Shown: positions 1-12,990 of the stretch, in pieces
Layout: each line of letters opens with the position of its first letter
How positions within the stretch are numbered: position 1 is the first letter of the stretch
Source of the DNA: Certhia americana
Lineage: Eukaryota; Chordata; Aves; Passeriformes; Certhiidae
Direction: 5' to 3'
Assembly: GCA_018697195.1 (NCBI GenBank)
Contig: CM031872.1
Location: 9,121,995-9,185,994 of the forward strand
DNA length: 64,000 bases
Notes under the pieces: generated by a model
Told to the model about the DNA's origin: nothing
The model's input: the letters and a program-made list of their open reading frames with translations, nothing else
Database searches by the model: none
Program-made: the position numbers and the translations under genes

Positions 1-581
1 AGGATTAGGCCTGGAGCAGAATATTTGGCATTCTTGCATTCCAGGAGTACCTTGATGTGCAGTTATCTTTTGTCAACTGTAGATTGAATATTCAATTACA
101 CTACTCCTTTTTTTAAAAGGTATTTTAGGGCCTATCTGAGCAACTGATACTGAGTACAGTTATTCTCTGCCCTGCATTTTGTGGATTTGGGTCATCCTGT
201 GAGTTCTTTAGCTGAAAGTTGATAATTGTAGAAGAATTCGGTTTGTGAAGCTGCCTTGGTGAGGGACTGAGGGATTTGGTGTGCATATAGTTCAAGCTGT
301 GCAGCATTCTGCTCATGTCTGACACTTAATTCTGAGTCTCAGTTCTGCACTGAGTTCAGACTAACAAGTCAAGCCTTTAGTCTCTGATTTACCCATTATC
401 TGCAGCATAACACTGTCCTCATCCCCTCCTACCTGTTGGCAGTGGCTGCTTCACTGCTGACCAAAGGGCACTGAAATATTCACAAGGAGGTGTTATTTAT
501 GTCCAAAATCAAAACTCTTTTGCATCAGCTTCTAATTTGCAGTTGCTTGACATAGCAGACTTGTTCTTAATTCTGTAGGGG
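1..581. other. Unique intergenic sequence
   Basis: AT-leaning unique sequence with no recognisable exon, RNA gene or repeat. Confidence 0.6.
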
Positions 582-894
582 CTACAAGGAAGGTGGAGAG
601 GGATTCTGAATCAGAAATTGCAGTGACAGGACAAGGAGTAATGGGCTCAAACTGGGAGTGGGGGAATTGATGTTAGATAGTAGGAAGGAATTGTTCCCTG
701 GGAGGGTGGGCAGGTCCTGGCACAGGGTGCCCAAAGCAGCTGTGGCTGCCCCTGGATCCCTGGCAGTGTCCCAGGCCAGGCTGGACACTGGGGCTGGGAG
801 CAGCCTGGGACAGTGGGAGGTGTTCCTGCCATGGCAGGGGTAGGACTGGATAATCTTTAATCTCCCTTTCAACCCAAACCATTTTATGATTCTG
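582..894 (+). mobile_element. CR1 LINE, 3' fragment
   Basis: About 310 bp of the 3' end of a chicken-repeat-1 non-LTR retrotransposon in sense orientation. It is severely 5'-truncated, as is normal for CR1. Diagnostic strings are CCTGGCACAGGGTGCCCAAA, GCAGCCTGGGACAGTGGGAG, CCATGGCAGGGG and the terminal CAACCCAAACCATTTTATGATTCTG. It cannot move without a helper element. Confidence 0.93.
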
Positions 895-2469
895 TTCTCC
901 AGTGAGTGAAGATGAGTGGCTGGAAACAAGAGAGATGTCAAATCAAGGCAGTGTGCCCTGGATGCTTCTCAGGCAGAGCCTCTTTATCAAAGCCAAACTA
1001 CATTGAAGAGCTTTTCTGCAATTACAATAATAAGCAGCTTTATTTAAATGTAATTGCCTTAATTGAAAATATCTTAATGTGGGGTTCTTTGTTCCATCTG
1101 GTGTTTGGAAAATTCTCCATAACTTTGAGTCACCTATTTTGAATTTTTAAAAGGTTTATGTCTAGTTACAGTGCAGACATATTATTACACATCAGAGTCT
1201 TAGTCATTTTGTTCTGCTCTTGCATCCTGGTGTGCTTATTCACTTTGGTTTATCTGAATAGGGAGGGAGGGAACCTGGAGGGAATGGGAAGGATACACAG
1301 ATTGAAGGGAAGGACCTGCTTATGTTTAGAAACAGTTGGACTTTACTTTTTTAGATTCTTACTTCATGGACTTATTTTAAATAATGATACAATTGTGAAA
1401 TGATGAAAAGTCAAGAAAAGGCATGTTTTTCCTAAGAAGATTTGTGAGTTCTGCACTGGGCTGGATGATCCCACTGAGTTATAACATCAAATCTCACCTC
1501 ACCAAATAGCTTCTTCAGTGCATTATTTGCTGCTATTTTTATATGAAGGGATTCCTTGTTTCTGTTTTATTAATATTGGTTTCCCTTTTGCGTTACCGTG
1601 CCTGCAACATCCTCAGAAAGCAGCATTGTTACAGCAGTGCTTGGCAGACCTCAGTAGGAGCTGAGCAAAACTTCCAATCCCTTGACCTTTGGGTTTCCAA
1701 AATTAAAATTTGCTGCAGAAGTGTGTATCTTGGGCTTATCGCCTAAGAACCCAGGCTGGTGCTGCTGGGTCTGGGCTGCAGTGAAACTCCTTCTCTGCTC
1801 CCCACCCTTCCTGTTTGAGCTGTGGTCTGGTCAGCCACACAAGAGGTCTGGAATCAGGGCTCCTGAACCTCCCTTTGACCCCATGCAGGACTCTCTGTAC
1901 AATGTGAGTCACTTCACCATCAGCAAAGTTTGGCCTCATTTTGTCTGAATATCGGGCAAATTACATCAGGTGACATCACCGGGCTCTTGATGGGATTGCT
2001 GCAGTCTCTGGATCTTCCTGGCCTGGTGAGAGGACACGGAGGTGACACTGCTCAGCACAGCAGTGGCCCTGAGGCAGCCTGTGTACCTGTGTGCTCCTTG
2101 TCATGTCAGCTGCAGGCAGTGGCAAAATTGCTATGGGAAAAAACAAAACAAAACAAAACAACATTATTAAACAAATCTCATGTGTCAGAAGAACAACTTA
2201 AGTGCACTGTATGGAGGAAAAGCATTGGCCAGGTACAAGGATAGGGCATAGGAAAATGGGGAAGGACACATTGTGAATTACTATGAAGAAAGGAAACTGG
2301 AATTCCTTTCAGCCTGAACACAGCTCTCTGTTTTTTTGTTGTTGCTTTTACCAACAGAGAAGTTAGCCTTTTAAATCTCTCTGCTGCACAGGTGGCAGTG
2401 TAAGTGGAATAAAACAGAACTTGTCAAATCCAGGAATCTGCCTTGTGGACAGCAGATCCCAGAAAGAGT

Positions 2470-2540
2470 GAAAAAAAAAACAAAAAACAACAAAACAAAA
2501 AACCAAACCCCTCAACCCCAAAACAAAACAAAAACACGAT
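2470..2540. repeat. A/C-rich low-complexity tract
   Basis: A run built of AAAAC and CAAAA units, ending near AAAAACACG. It has no transposon body beside it. Confidence 0.8.
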
Positions 2541-3284
2541 ACCTAAACCAGACTTCCACTTCTGGGATCTGATCAAAACAACAAAAAGCCCAGAAAGATT
2601 ACACTAAGCTCAACTCAAATTAGTTTATTATGTTGCATGTTTCTCGAGGCAAAAGAGTTTACTTTGGAATTAAAGCACACCCAGAGAACACAGCCCTCGA
2701 CTGGACATTCAGAGCTAATAGCTTGCAGAGAGTTCAGGCCAGTTGACTCTAAAAAACAGATGGGTGTTGAGAGGCACCGTCGAGGTCTCTGCATTCCTCC
2801 CCACGCACTGACTTGGGGTTGTTATGCTGAGATGGTCAGAAACTCTGCAGCTGTTTGATTCCTCTGCCTGAGCAGCTCTGACACCCCCAAGGGCCCTACA
2901 GACCGTGCAACACAGCCTCTGCAAGGGCCCATCCTGCTGCAAATGGGGGGAAAAGAGAGGGAGGGAACTCCAGGGGCTGGGGACCTGCTTTAGAGAGGTG
3001 TCCACGAAGTGGTCTGGGTGGTTCTTTCAAAGTGTGTTTGTCTCCATTGCTTCCTGGGGCTGTTGTGTGACAATTCCCCCCTGAGATTTCTCTCGTAGCA
3101 TCGCTCGGTAGCGTTTTGTAATGTCTTGGCAGGCAGGATTCTGGCCACAAGTAATTAGTGGAGAGGTGGCATGAAATTGAAAAATGAATTCTGAAAATAT
3201 TTGCTTTTAAAATTTCAGTGGGAGCTTTGGTGTCATGTCTGGGAGTCGCTCCTGGCTTATCCCAGCTGGACTGAAGTTTTTGTA

Positions 3285-3316
3285 CTCTTCTGCTTCATTC
3301 CTCTTCTGCTTCATTC
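3285..3316. repeat. Two perfect tandem copies of a 16-bp unit
   Basis: CTCTTCTGCTTCATTC is present twice head to tail with no mismatch, indicating a recent slippage or duplication. Confidence 0.95.
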
Positions 3317-3664
3317 CTCTTTCGAGGTGAGAGGAGGGCATTTCTTTATTCTTGAGGTGTCCCTACAAGCCCAGCCCTCCATGTCCTTCGTGAACAGGGA
3401 ATGGGATGCCATGACAAGAAAGGATCACTGTGAACTCCCTGTGCACTGGTCCCTGTGGAGGTTGGTGTGTTCTCAGCAGGTCTGGCACAATGGGTGCTCA
3501 TAAATCTGGGGCAAGTTCACATGGAATGATGCTTCCAGGTGGAATTGAAGCCAATGGCAAAACATCTGGAAATTGCTGCCCCAGTGACCCTCTTCTACAG
3601 TGTGGAACCTTCTCTGTTCCTCTGAGGACTGGCCAAGGAATGGAGTATATGGCCAGTCTCAGGT

Positions 3665-3711
3665 TTCTATTTTATTTACTTTCTATTTTATTTACTTTCT
3701 ATTTTATTTAT
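3665..3711. repeat. Short minisatellite, 16-bp unit about three copies
   Basis: TCTATTTTATTTACTT is repeated almost three times and grades into TTTATTTATGTATTTATTTT. Simple slippage repeat. Confidence 0.95.
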
Positions 3712-6700
3712 GTATTTATTTTGTCAGGCTGCAGCCCTGGTGATAGGAAAGTGCCAGTGGCTTTTTGTGCAGGAGCTGCTGAGCTCCCTTCCAGAGAATT
3801 TCTAGCCTGTCTGCCCTGAGAAGTGCATTTCTTTCAAGACCATTTCTGGAGGATCAAGGATTGCTGTGTCCAGATGAGGACAGCCTCTTCTCTTTCCACC
3901 TCCAAGGCTGCTTGGCTGGAGGCAGAGCACTGAGGGCTTCCCAGTTTGGCTTACTGATAGGACTGGGACATGAAGGATGTGAACTCAAGGATACTTTGAG
4001 GAGCTGGAAGAGTTGCTGAGATGGAGAACCACCTGCTCTTTCATACCACTTCTACTCTAAGCTCCTCCTTTACCCCTGTAACATCACCCAGGACACAGCT
4101 GGGATCCCTTTGGAGAAGGCACAGGAAGGATTACAGAGCTCTCTGGGAGCAATTAGAGGCAGCCCTGAGGTCTCTGACATCCTTCCCAGTTGCCTGCAGC
4201 AGCAAATCTCCTTGCTGCTCCAGTTCCTCCAGGTCTGGGAGTGCCTGGGTAGCTGTCTGTGCTGGCTGGCAGCTGGAAGGAAGGTAAGAACCAAGGGGTG
4301 AGCAGAGGGTTGCTGGGAGAAGAGTTGCTGAGAAAAAGAGCAGTTTAGAGTCCAAGAAGAAGGTGTCAGAGCAGTGGGATGCTTGAAGAAAGGACAGCCT
4401 GGTTTTCCTTAGTTTATTTTCACATTTGACCTTTTGGTTAAGGAACCCAGTCAGTCCAATTTGTTCCAGCATAAAGAAAAGACATTGAATTTAATTGATG
4501 ACCGTCAGTGGAAAGTCGCATTTTTGGGCTGGGGTTGTCCACTGAGGGAACCCATTCATTAGCTCTCCTAATATTCTGACTGTTAGGTGCTGCTGCTCTC
4601 TGATTCTGGTTTCGTGTGAGCAGTGTTTGTGTGAGCTCTCTGCTTTGATGGCATTGGATGTATTCCCCAGGAGCAGCCCCTGAGGTGCAGTGAAACAAGG
4701 TGGAACAAGCACATGATAAACACAACCACCTGACTCTGCTCTGGCCTCACATGCCCTCACCTCTCTCTGCAGTCAGATGAGGTGTGAGGTGGGGTTTCCC
4801 TTGCACTAAATCTCTGTGTCCTTACGCAGAGTTTGAGGTAAGAAGGGGGAAACTGCTTGGTTGGGTTTGTTTGTGGTTTTTTGGGTTTTCCTTCTAAAGG
4901 TCTCTCTCGAAATAACACATAAGACTCAATAGAGCTGTTAGCAGCTCAAGTGGGGATTATTAATCCCACTTTTGCAGAGCAGTGGCAACTGTTGTAGATG
5001 AGTGCATGGCTGGATCTTCTCTAAACTGCAGTTGGGATAATCAAAAACTTAAGTTCTCACCAGCAGCTTGCAGTGTTTTTGGTGTTTTCTCCATGGTTTT
5101 GTTCTTTGCTAGGACTGGCTACACAAAGGGTTGCATTTACCAACTGTTGTGTCCAGTCCCAAAGGAAACAGAAAATATTGAGGAGTCACAAGAAATGCGT
5201 CCAAATCTCCTCCATTAAATGAGAATCAAGATAGTGAGGAAAAAACTTCTTGATTCTTCCTAATCTCACATGGCTGCTGGAGAGATGGTCCCTGAAATCA
5301 GCCAGAAATTTATAGAAACTGGTGGACTTGAAGCTGAAAAGGGGCTTTAGTAGGGCTCCAGGAAGCAAGGATGAAATGTTTCTTTCTCCTTGACATATCT
5401 GTTTGCTGTATATTCAAAATATCTCCATGTGCCACAGCGTGGCATCAGGGTTTTTTTTCTAACTCCTCATTGATTTGAGGGAGAATTTCTGTTTGAAAAC
5501 CTCTGGTTCAGGGTGGCTTGTGAAGAACAGAGAAGGAAAACCCGTTTTGTGTTTGTGTAACATTTGCTAGAATTGGTTAAACAGACACACATCAAAATAA
5601 ATGCTGTAACCTTTCAATAAGGTTTAGTCTCCCAGAGAATGAACATACTGTAAGTATGTGTGTTAAGTACACACCATTAATAGTCTCAGTGACATTTGGG
5701 CTGGCTCCACAGGGGAGATGAAGGGCATGCACTGAAAATGGTATCAAAAGGGAAAAATAATCACCTCAAGACACAGAAATAAAATTTACCAGAGGTTGCA
5801 GAAATAAAAATAGGGGATTTTTTGGGTTCCGTTAATTGGGTTTGATCTCTGTGATGTTGCCATCAGAGGACACAGCTTTGGTCCTTTCACAGCCTGGGTT
5901 TCTTCTCTGAAGTTGTTAGAGGAATGAGTCCAGAAATTCCTGGAGGAGCATCACAGGTGATGGATAATTTTGGTTTAAGTTGCTGTCATTACTTAAAGGC
6001 ACTTATTTATTTATTATTTTTCATCCTGGCTCTCTCTGTTGGTCTTTTCTGTCTCTGTTTGGAATGATATAAGTGCAAGCAGAAATACCTAAGGGCAAAT
6101 TCACACCCTGGTGGTCTTCAACCCCAGCTCATTCCCCATATCAAAGCAACCCAATGGTCTGCCAGTGGAAAGAATCTTCTGCCCTAAATGAACAACAGCA
6201 AGAGGTGAGGCTGGCCTGGGTGCCAATTAGGTAATTCCATGAAGGAAAAGCAATTTTGGAGGAAAGGATGATAGAGGTTCTGTTAACATTGATGGACTTG
6301 AATGCAGTCTTTAAGGAGCATAAACAGGATCTTTTTTTGTTTGTTTTTTCTTTAAGAATCAGGCTTTACTGTTCTCTGCAAAACATCCTCCGCTCCGATG
6401 GTTTTGGGTTTTATTAACTCAGTGGCACTCAGGTTTATTTTCACTTAGACTAAAGCAGAGAAAAACCATGACTTAACTGAAACTCTGAGTGGTATCAAGC
6501 TTTGCTTGGGCTCCAGAAACCCTGGTTATCCTCTTATTATCTTTTCTTGTCTCCCTTTATCTCTCAGTGATAAGAATGGTTATTATTCCTGGACTGTAGA
6601 GCTAAGAATATTTCAATTGTTTATTGGTCTATGAGGGCTGCTGTGATTTTCATGGTGGATCACATCATCCTACAATAAACAGATAAAGAAGAGATAGGAG

Positions 6701-9008
6701 CCTCAACGTGGTGGGTTACTGGTGAGTTTTAACAGAACAAGAGATCCACGTGATGTTTTTGGACAGTCACTAGAGATAAGACCAGGAAGGTTTCTCCTCA
6801 GAGTGGTTACACATTTAATTTGGAGAAAAACTCTTCTTCTCATGGTGCACTGCCCAGCCCTGGGGTGTAGTTGGGGTGAACGTAGGTGTTCATCACTTTA
6901 TATAACTCTCTCACATCTACATCTTGCATCAGCCACAAGGTTTGATTTGATTTTTTTTTTTTTTTTCTGTGGCTCTTAACATAAACTGAACTGACAGAGA
7001 GGTGCTGCAGGTGAAATCTTAGGGCCTTTCTGGAATACCCCTGATGACAGCAGGACTGGGGAGTCCAATGCAGATCTATTAATTTTGTATCACCTCTGCA
7101 TCAACCACAGCCTTGGGGAATGTTCCAGGGTGGACTGGAATAGACTGAGATGGGAGCAAACCGGGCCATGGCTCAGACAGACCTCATTTGGCTGTGGCTC
7201 TGCCGACAGACAAAAGTGGTTTTCTAGAAGATTTTATCATTGGTGTGACTCAGCATCATTAAACTTGAAAGCAATGGCCACACTGGTGATCAGAAAGAAC
7301 TTGAGGACCATCTCTCAAAGTTTGATGGTCTATAATAAGTCAGAGTGACATCCAGATGACTCATGTTCTTGCAAGTTTTCAAGCCAATGTTTTTCAAATA
7401 CAGAAGGAGTTTGGATAAGCTTCTGAATTGGACCCAACCTTCCAATGGTTTGAGGTTCACCTCTTACTATTTCTGTCTTAGGCAAATGCTTAAATTTAGG
7501 AAAAAAAAAAAAGAACTTAGTGTGTAAACATTGAACACTTTGTTTAAATATTAAGCATTAAGGTCGCATGTTGGTTTTTTCACTTGAGCATGGAAATACG
7601 TAACTTAATTTGCAAAAGTGTGGAGGCCAAATCAATTTTTGGACTGGATTGAACTCAGCTCATTGCTCTTATGCTGTGTGTGTTCTTTAGAGTTATAACT
7701 TCAATGTTTGCAATTTCACTCTGTGCCTTGAAATAGTCAATATTTGGGATGAAAGAGAAATTATTTGCAATTGTAATGTTCCAGTGGTAGGAAATGAAAC
7801 TGATAATGTCTGATTGCATTTGAATAAGCACAGAAGAACACAAACCCCCAATTCTGTAAAGGCTTTTGTGTGTAAACAAAGCTCTGCACCCTGGGAATAG
7901 CTGCAAGAAGCAGCAATCATAAGGTACAAATTAAGAACGTACATACACCTCTACAAGACTGGGGATGTAGATATTCCCCTTCTGAGAGCCAAAAGAGTCT
8001 GAAATGAAAGTATAGAACTTTGCCACTGTGATGTTTGTTTGGGGGAATTTTGGAAAACAAGGAACCATTGCGTAAACCCTTTCTCCTTGTTGAGGCTTGT
8101 GGTTTATCCTCCTCCCTCCTCCAACAATTACAGTTTCTCAAGAGCAACCTAAGAATTATTGAGTAAAGGTCATTTATCTAGTATGGCTTTCCCTAGGATT
8201 GCTTTCCACCCTGGCTGTCACAAGGGTTTGATGGCAGAAGCTGCCCTAGTTCATTTCAGAAATGACTTTCTAACACTGAGCTTGGATGTGAATGCTTGGA
8301 GGCAGCTGGCTGGAGAGAGGAAAGACCTTGTCCTCTGTGAAGAAGCCACAGCCTGGTTCAGTTCATCACCTCTTTGCTTGCCATGTCAGTATCCAAAGAG
8401 AGAAAACATTTCTACAAGTAAGAACAGGAATGACAGCAAAATGAACATCCCCCCTGATTTAGTTGGAATAGCATCCAGATCTACCCAATTTGCTTAGATG
8501 TGCTGCTTTCTTAGCCTGCTTGCTGCATGCTCTCCATGGATTCAACCTAACTGATTGTAAGATGGAGTAGGATTTGCCAAAGCAAACCTTCCAGTGCTGC
8601 CAGCAGGAGAAAACATGTTGGTGCAATTTGTAAAAAAGGACTTTTCTAGCTCAATGCGTTTTCCAGAGATGCCTTTTCTACCTTTCACCCTTAACCATGT
8701 GCTTTCCCACAAGCTGTCGTGTCTCCTGCAGGGTGATGTTCTCATGAATGCATCCATCTTTCAGTATGTGGGAATGCCCAGGAATGAGAGCTGAATGGGG
8801 AGTGAGGTTGTGAGTCAGATAGCTTTAACATCAATGCCATTAGGTTTCCTGTACCCAGTTTGTCATTCAAAGGTAGCTTGGGTTGTTGGTGTATGAACGT
8901 TGTTGTCAGCAGATGATTGTCCAGGCACCCAGGTGGTTTCAGCTCTGGATGTGTCAGAAGCAAACAAACGCCCTGTCATTTGTCTGGCTGCGGTTGTTGC
9001 ATTTTCAG

Positions 9009-9070
9009 GCAGCTTTAACCAAAGACTCTTTTCCAGCTTTTAAGCAATTTTGACCAAAGACTGTTTTCCA
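9009..9070. repeat. Diverged tandem duplication, 27 bp at period 35
   Basis: Two copies sharing ACCAAAGACT(C/G)TTTTCCA differ at 4 of 27 positions. The second begins 35 bases after the first. Confidence 0.8.
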
Positions 9071-9349
9071 TGCCTTTGCCTATTCTCAGCTACAGGTGTT
9101 TCTCAAGGCCTGGGCTTCATGACTGGTTTGAGGTTGTGGCTGTTTGCTTGCCAGTGGTGAAAGGCACAAAAGCTGTCAGTCCCCAGGTGGTCAGTGAGCC
9201 ACAGAGACTCCCTGTGCATCTGAGTGAGTCACCTAGAGATGGCTTGAGCTGAGTGAGCCTGAAGTCCCCAGGCTCCCTCAGTGGTCAAAAGAAGATGGAT
9301 AAGACAAAATTAGGCTCCTGCTGGCTTTTCTGGGGGGTGAATCATACTA

Positions 9350-9376
9350 TAAATATATACATATATACATATATAC

Positions 9377-9416
<40 letters not shown>
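9350..9416. repeat. (ATAC)n / (AT)n compound microsatellite
   Basis: ATATAC units pass into ACAT units and then an uninterrupted AT run from 9,389 to 9,416. It is likely polymorphic. Peptides such as YIYIYI read here are artefacts. Confidence 0.97.
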
Positions 9417-9419
<3 letters not shown>

Positions 9420-9689
9420 TGTAAAGGAGACCCAAGAAGATTAACCTGACAAAAACACTGGATGCCCTGTGTGAGCATCCATCACCATCACCCATCCAGC
9501 TGTGCCTTGAAGCAATTCTCCAGTGTTCAAGATGACTCTGCAAGGTGCAGGAACCAGAGCCTGTGGCTGTGAGGGAGCCATGTGTGCACTGCAGCTGTCT
9601 GGACCATACCTATTATGTGGATAAGCAATCAGCTCCTGTCTCCAGGGCTGTCAATCTGGAACCTTTCACCAGCACTAAATTCACTTTAG

Positions 9690-10260
9690 AAAAATAAAAT
9701 AAGAGAGACAGTGAGATTAGTCAGACTTCTAAAATGCTTTGAGAAACTTTAATGTTATTATCTAAGCAGAAAGTTATCCAGCAATTCCTCAGCTATTTAA
9801 CATAATAGGCAGTTGCTGACAAACGACGTTATCGAGAATACGCTCCCGAGTGAGGCAGAATGATACGATCTTGCCTAAATTGTATTTTAACAAACATGCC
9901 TATCTAACAATTAAGCTGGAGCAATTTTACTCTAATAGATGCTTTTGCTGCTTAATATAGAAATTTACATGTTCATTTGTAGCCCCCAGAGATCACACAG
10001 CTGCCAGACTCCCAGCTGCCACCACCCCATTCCTCCCCCTCCAACTTCTCTCTGCTTTGGCTACGAGCACTTGATCTAACAAAGCACTTTAAAATACAAA
10101 TCCCACTGTTTTCTTGGCCGTAGAGCTGAGCTCACTGGGCTGTATTTGAAGTAGGCTGCCTGCCAGCCAGACACCCTTACTCACCTAAGCTAATTTTATT
10201 CCATCTGATGGCAAAATAGCCATTCCCCCTCCCTCCTTATCACTATCCTGGTGCGTTACA
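9690..10260. promoter_or_regulatory. Candidate conserved non-coding element, 5' flank
   Basis: Unique, repeat-free, AT-rich block with homeodomain-type cores (AACAATTAAGCTGG, CTCTAATAGATG) and, unusually for AT-rich DNA here, a CpG cluster (ACGACGTTATCGAGAATACG). It has no open frame or splice signals. Conservation is inferred from texture only. Confidence 0.3.
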
Positions 10261-11279
10261 CATAAAGCTATGAAAGCCCAGAAAGGGCAATCCTCCTCCA
10301 CAGAGCTGTCCCTTCACCCTAACCCTCCTCCTGCAGGGTGGTGGGGTCAGGACTGTCCTGTCTGAGTTCAGCTCTGAAGCTGAGTGGGACAGTTCTGGGC
10401 AGGATGGGCATGAGAAGGGGCAGTGGCTCGTCAGTTGAAACTCTGCCATGCGATTCACGAGGCATTTCCCAGATAAGGAGCTTACAGTGGGAGGTGGCAG
10501 CAGGCAACTTGGGTGCTGGCAGCATTTTTCCATTCTCCAGTTACTCTGTAGTTCAGCCTGGGACAGGCGCGAGCCTGATGTAATACGCTGTGTGCTATTT
10601 CAAGGAGACGGAGCCCATGTCCTTCAGGCCAGGCCTCGGAATGTTTGGGAGATAAGAAATCCCACTCTGAATGTTCCTTACAGTCTCAGATGAGAGAAGT
10701 GGGTAATGCTTTCTTTTAACTCTTCCAGTGAAATATGGCTATTCCATCTAAGCTCCTAGAAGCGAGGGCCCTTGGCATTCCATGGGCACACACACAGACT
10801 TTTTGGGCATGGATCTAGCAGAAGGTGACAGGTATGAATGGATGCATGATTGATGGAGGAAATTTAGTGAGGAAACATGGAATCCATTCCCTGGAGGGTG
10901 CCACCCCAAAAGCCACACTGTGTTGCAGACACTTGACTCGTTTTAACTTTGGGATAAAAAGCAGAGAGCTTTGGTCTCACCTGTTGTTCTGTCATGTGAT
11001 GAACCTTTTATTCCTTCTGCTGGGCACAGCTGGATACGGGGTGGAGACTGGCTCTGATCATGAGGTTCCTCTTATGCAGGACCAGCAAAACTATCCCAAG
11101 GTAACTTATCCAGCAATGTGAAAAAAAGCCCAAACTTCTCCATGAAATGATTTGGCGTGAATAACTCTGTGAGCTACAGACAAAAGGGGCATTTTCTCCA
11201 GTATAAATCAATTTATGTTTTCTAGGGATTTGGCCTAGAGCTCTTTTCTGACTTGCATACCATTGTGTCACTTTTGTAA

Positions 11280-11560
11280 AACATTGTCAGAAATAATTCA
11301 TTGTGGATTACCTTGCAGCATAATCATCTGTCTGTAGCATAACTAGAGGCATCCAAAAAAAGTTATTTCCTCCCCCTCCCCCTTGCCAAGTGATAAACCT
11401 CCTACCAAAGGTGCCTGCGAGGATTAGAAGGCCAGGGAATCTATTCCATTTGTTTTTTTCATTTGAAATAAAAACACTTCTTTATCACCGTAATCAAGGA
11501 GGGAGGCAACACCACTCCACTTGGCAAACAAACTTATTATAAGTGCACTTGCTGGAAAAA
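11280..11560. promoter_or_regulatory. Candidate conserved non-coding element, 5' flank
   Basis: Unique AT-rich block with words such as GCAGCATAATCATCTG, TTATCACCGTAATCAAG and CAAACTTATTATAAGTGCAC. No repeat match recognised and no coding signal. Weak, texture-based call. Confidence 0.25.
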
Positions 11561-11970
11561 ATTATAGTTTGTCCTGAAAAAGAGACTGAGTAGACTGATA
11601 GTGGAGCACAATCTGACCAGTGCTTCCTGCATGGCAAAAGGAAGGAGCATCCTCCCTCAGTGTGGAACTGAGCTCTCCCTGCAAGGTGACAGATGCCTTT
11701 ATTAATAAATAGCCCAAATTAGAATCAGGATGGTGGAGATATTCAATGAATTTGGGAAATTTCTCCCCTCCCATAGAGAAAAAAACAGAATAACTTCTGA
11801 TGTAGCATTTGGAAGACAAGAAGCTACCCCTGGAAGAAAAGATTTCTGGGCTGCTCCAAGGACAGGCCAAACACCACACTGACATGTTTTTAATGAACAT
11901 CTTTTCCCCAGTCTCCTGGAAGCTTCCCAGAGATGAACCAAAATGCCCTTGCAGAGAACAGTCAGTGCTG

Positions 11971-12055
11971 CCAGTGATGGAATGGTTTGGGTTGGAAGGG
12001 ACCTTAAAGATCATCTCATTCCAGCCCCTGCCATGGGCAGAGACACCTTCCCCTG
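11971..12055 (-). mobile_element. CR1 LINE, very short 3' fragment
   Basis: Antisense CR1 end: GATGGAATGGTTTGGGTTGG, then GGACCTTAAAGATCATCT and CCTGCCATGGGCAGAGACA. Homology stops after the ACACCTTCC word, so only about 85 bp inserted or survived. A 199-codon open frame crossing it is not a gene. Confidence 0.88.
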
Positions 12056-12941
12056 TGGAAGTCAGGAGTGGAAAACTAACTTCCAGCCAGAACCTTGGAC
12101 CAGCAATTCAGCCAAATATGGAGGTGTTAATGCAGACAGCAGTGCCTTCAGGATTGAGGAGGATGCCTCTGGAAAGCATCTTCCAAACCACACCCAAAGA
12201 GGGAAAGCAGAGCCTCAGATATCTTAGGGAGAGAGAAATATTTCCAAGACTCTGGCTGTGTGCAAAAACTCCTGGAAAGAGGCTCCTGCAGATCTTGAAA
12301 ATATTTCAGCCTGCAAGAAGATTTATGCTGATTTTTGATGCAATATCCTCTTGTCCTTGCCACCTTGTGAAGTGCCCCTCCCTCAAGATATGGAGGGCAT
12401 CTTGTTAGACAACAATTTTTGTGTAGCTCCAAATAAAGCATTGAATGTAGGTGTTCAGTGCTATGAACATAAATGGAGGTAAATTTGGTCTCTTAACTTC
12501 ATATGGAGTGAAAAACTGATTTCCATTGCTGTGAAAAGTTGGAACTGAAATATTTGGACTCTTTCAAAAGCTTTTGTTTTCTCTAAATTTTCATCTCTTT
12601 TGGCCAGAACTCTTAGTTTAATATTATATAGCTTCAAGAGGAATTGTGAATGGTCCAGAATTCCACTTGCAGCTTAAAACTCCCAACAAAACTAAAGCAA
12701 AACCCCAAACCTACATTAAAACAAATGCCCTCAGGTGTAGCTGCTTCTGAGTATGGGCCAGGTGCAGGACAATGGCCAAGGTTATGATTTTCTAGTGCTG
12801 TCAATAGAAAACTATGACTTTTTTTCAGTTACTCATGCAGGCTGAAATTTTTCCTTCTGGTTCATCTCTTTAAACATTTGAGCCAAAGTCATCTTCTCTT
12901 TCCAGGAACAAATTGGGAGGAAATTATTTTGTATTACCCGT

Positions 12942-12990
12942 TTAAAAAAAAACAACAACAAAAAAAAAAAAAACCCAACCCCCCCCTAAA
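12942..12990. repeat. Poly-A / AAC / poly-C low-complexity tract
   Basis: A runs with AAC units, then CCCAACCCCCCCC. No associated element body recognised. Confidence 0.85.

Larger units (their letters stand above)
895..9349. other. 5' flank of PAPPA, no gene seen
   Basis: Largely unique sequence with only short, unsupported open frames. It holds the A/C tract at 2,470, tandem repeats at 3,285, 3,665 and 9,009, and a T run near 6,951. No exon with conserved protein sequence or RNA gene recognised. Confidence 0.6.

Noticed and set aside
11809..12408. 199-codon + strand frame
   Set aside because: Crosses an antisense CR1 fragment and has no domain or splice context.
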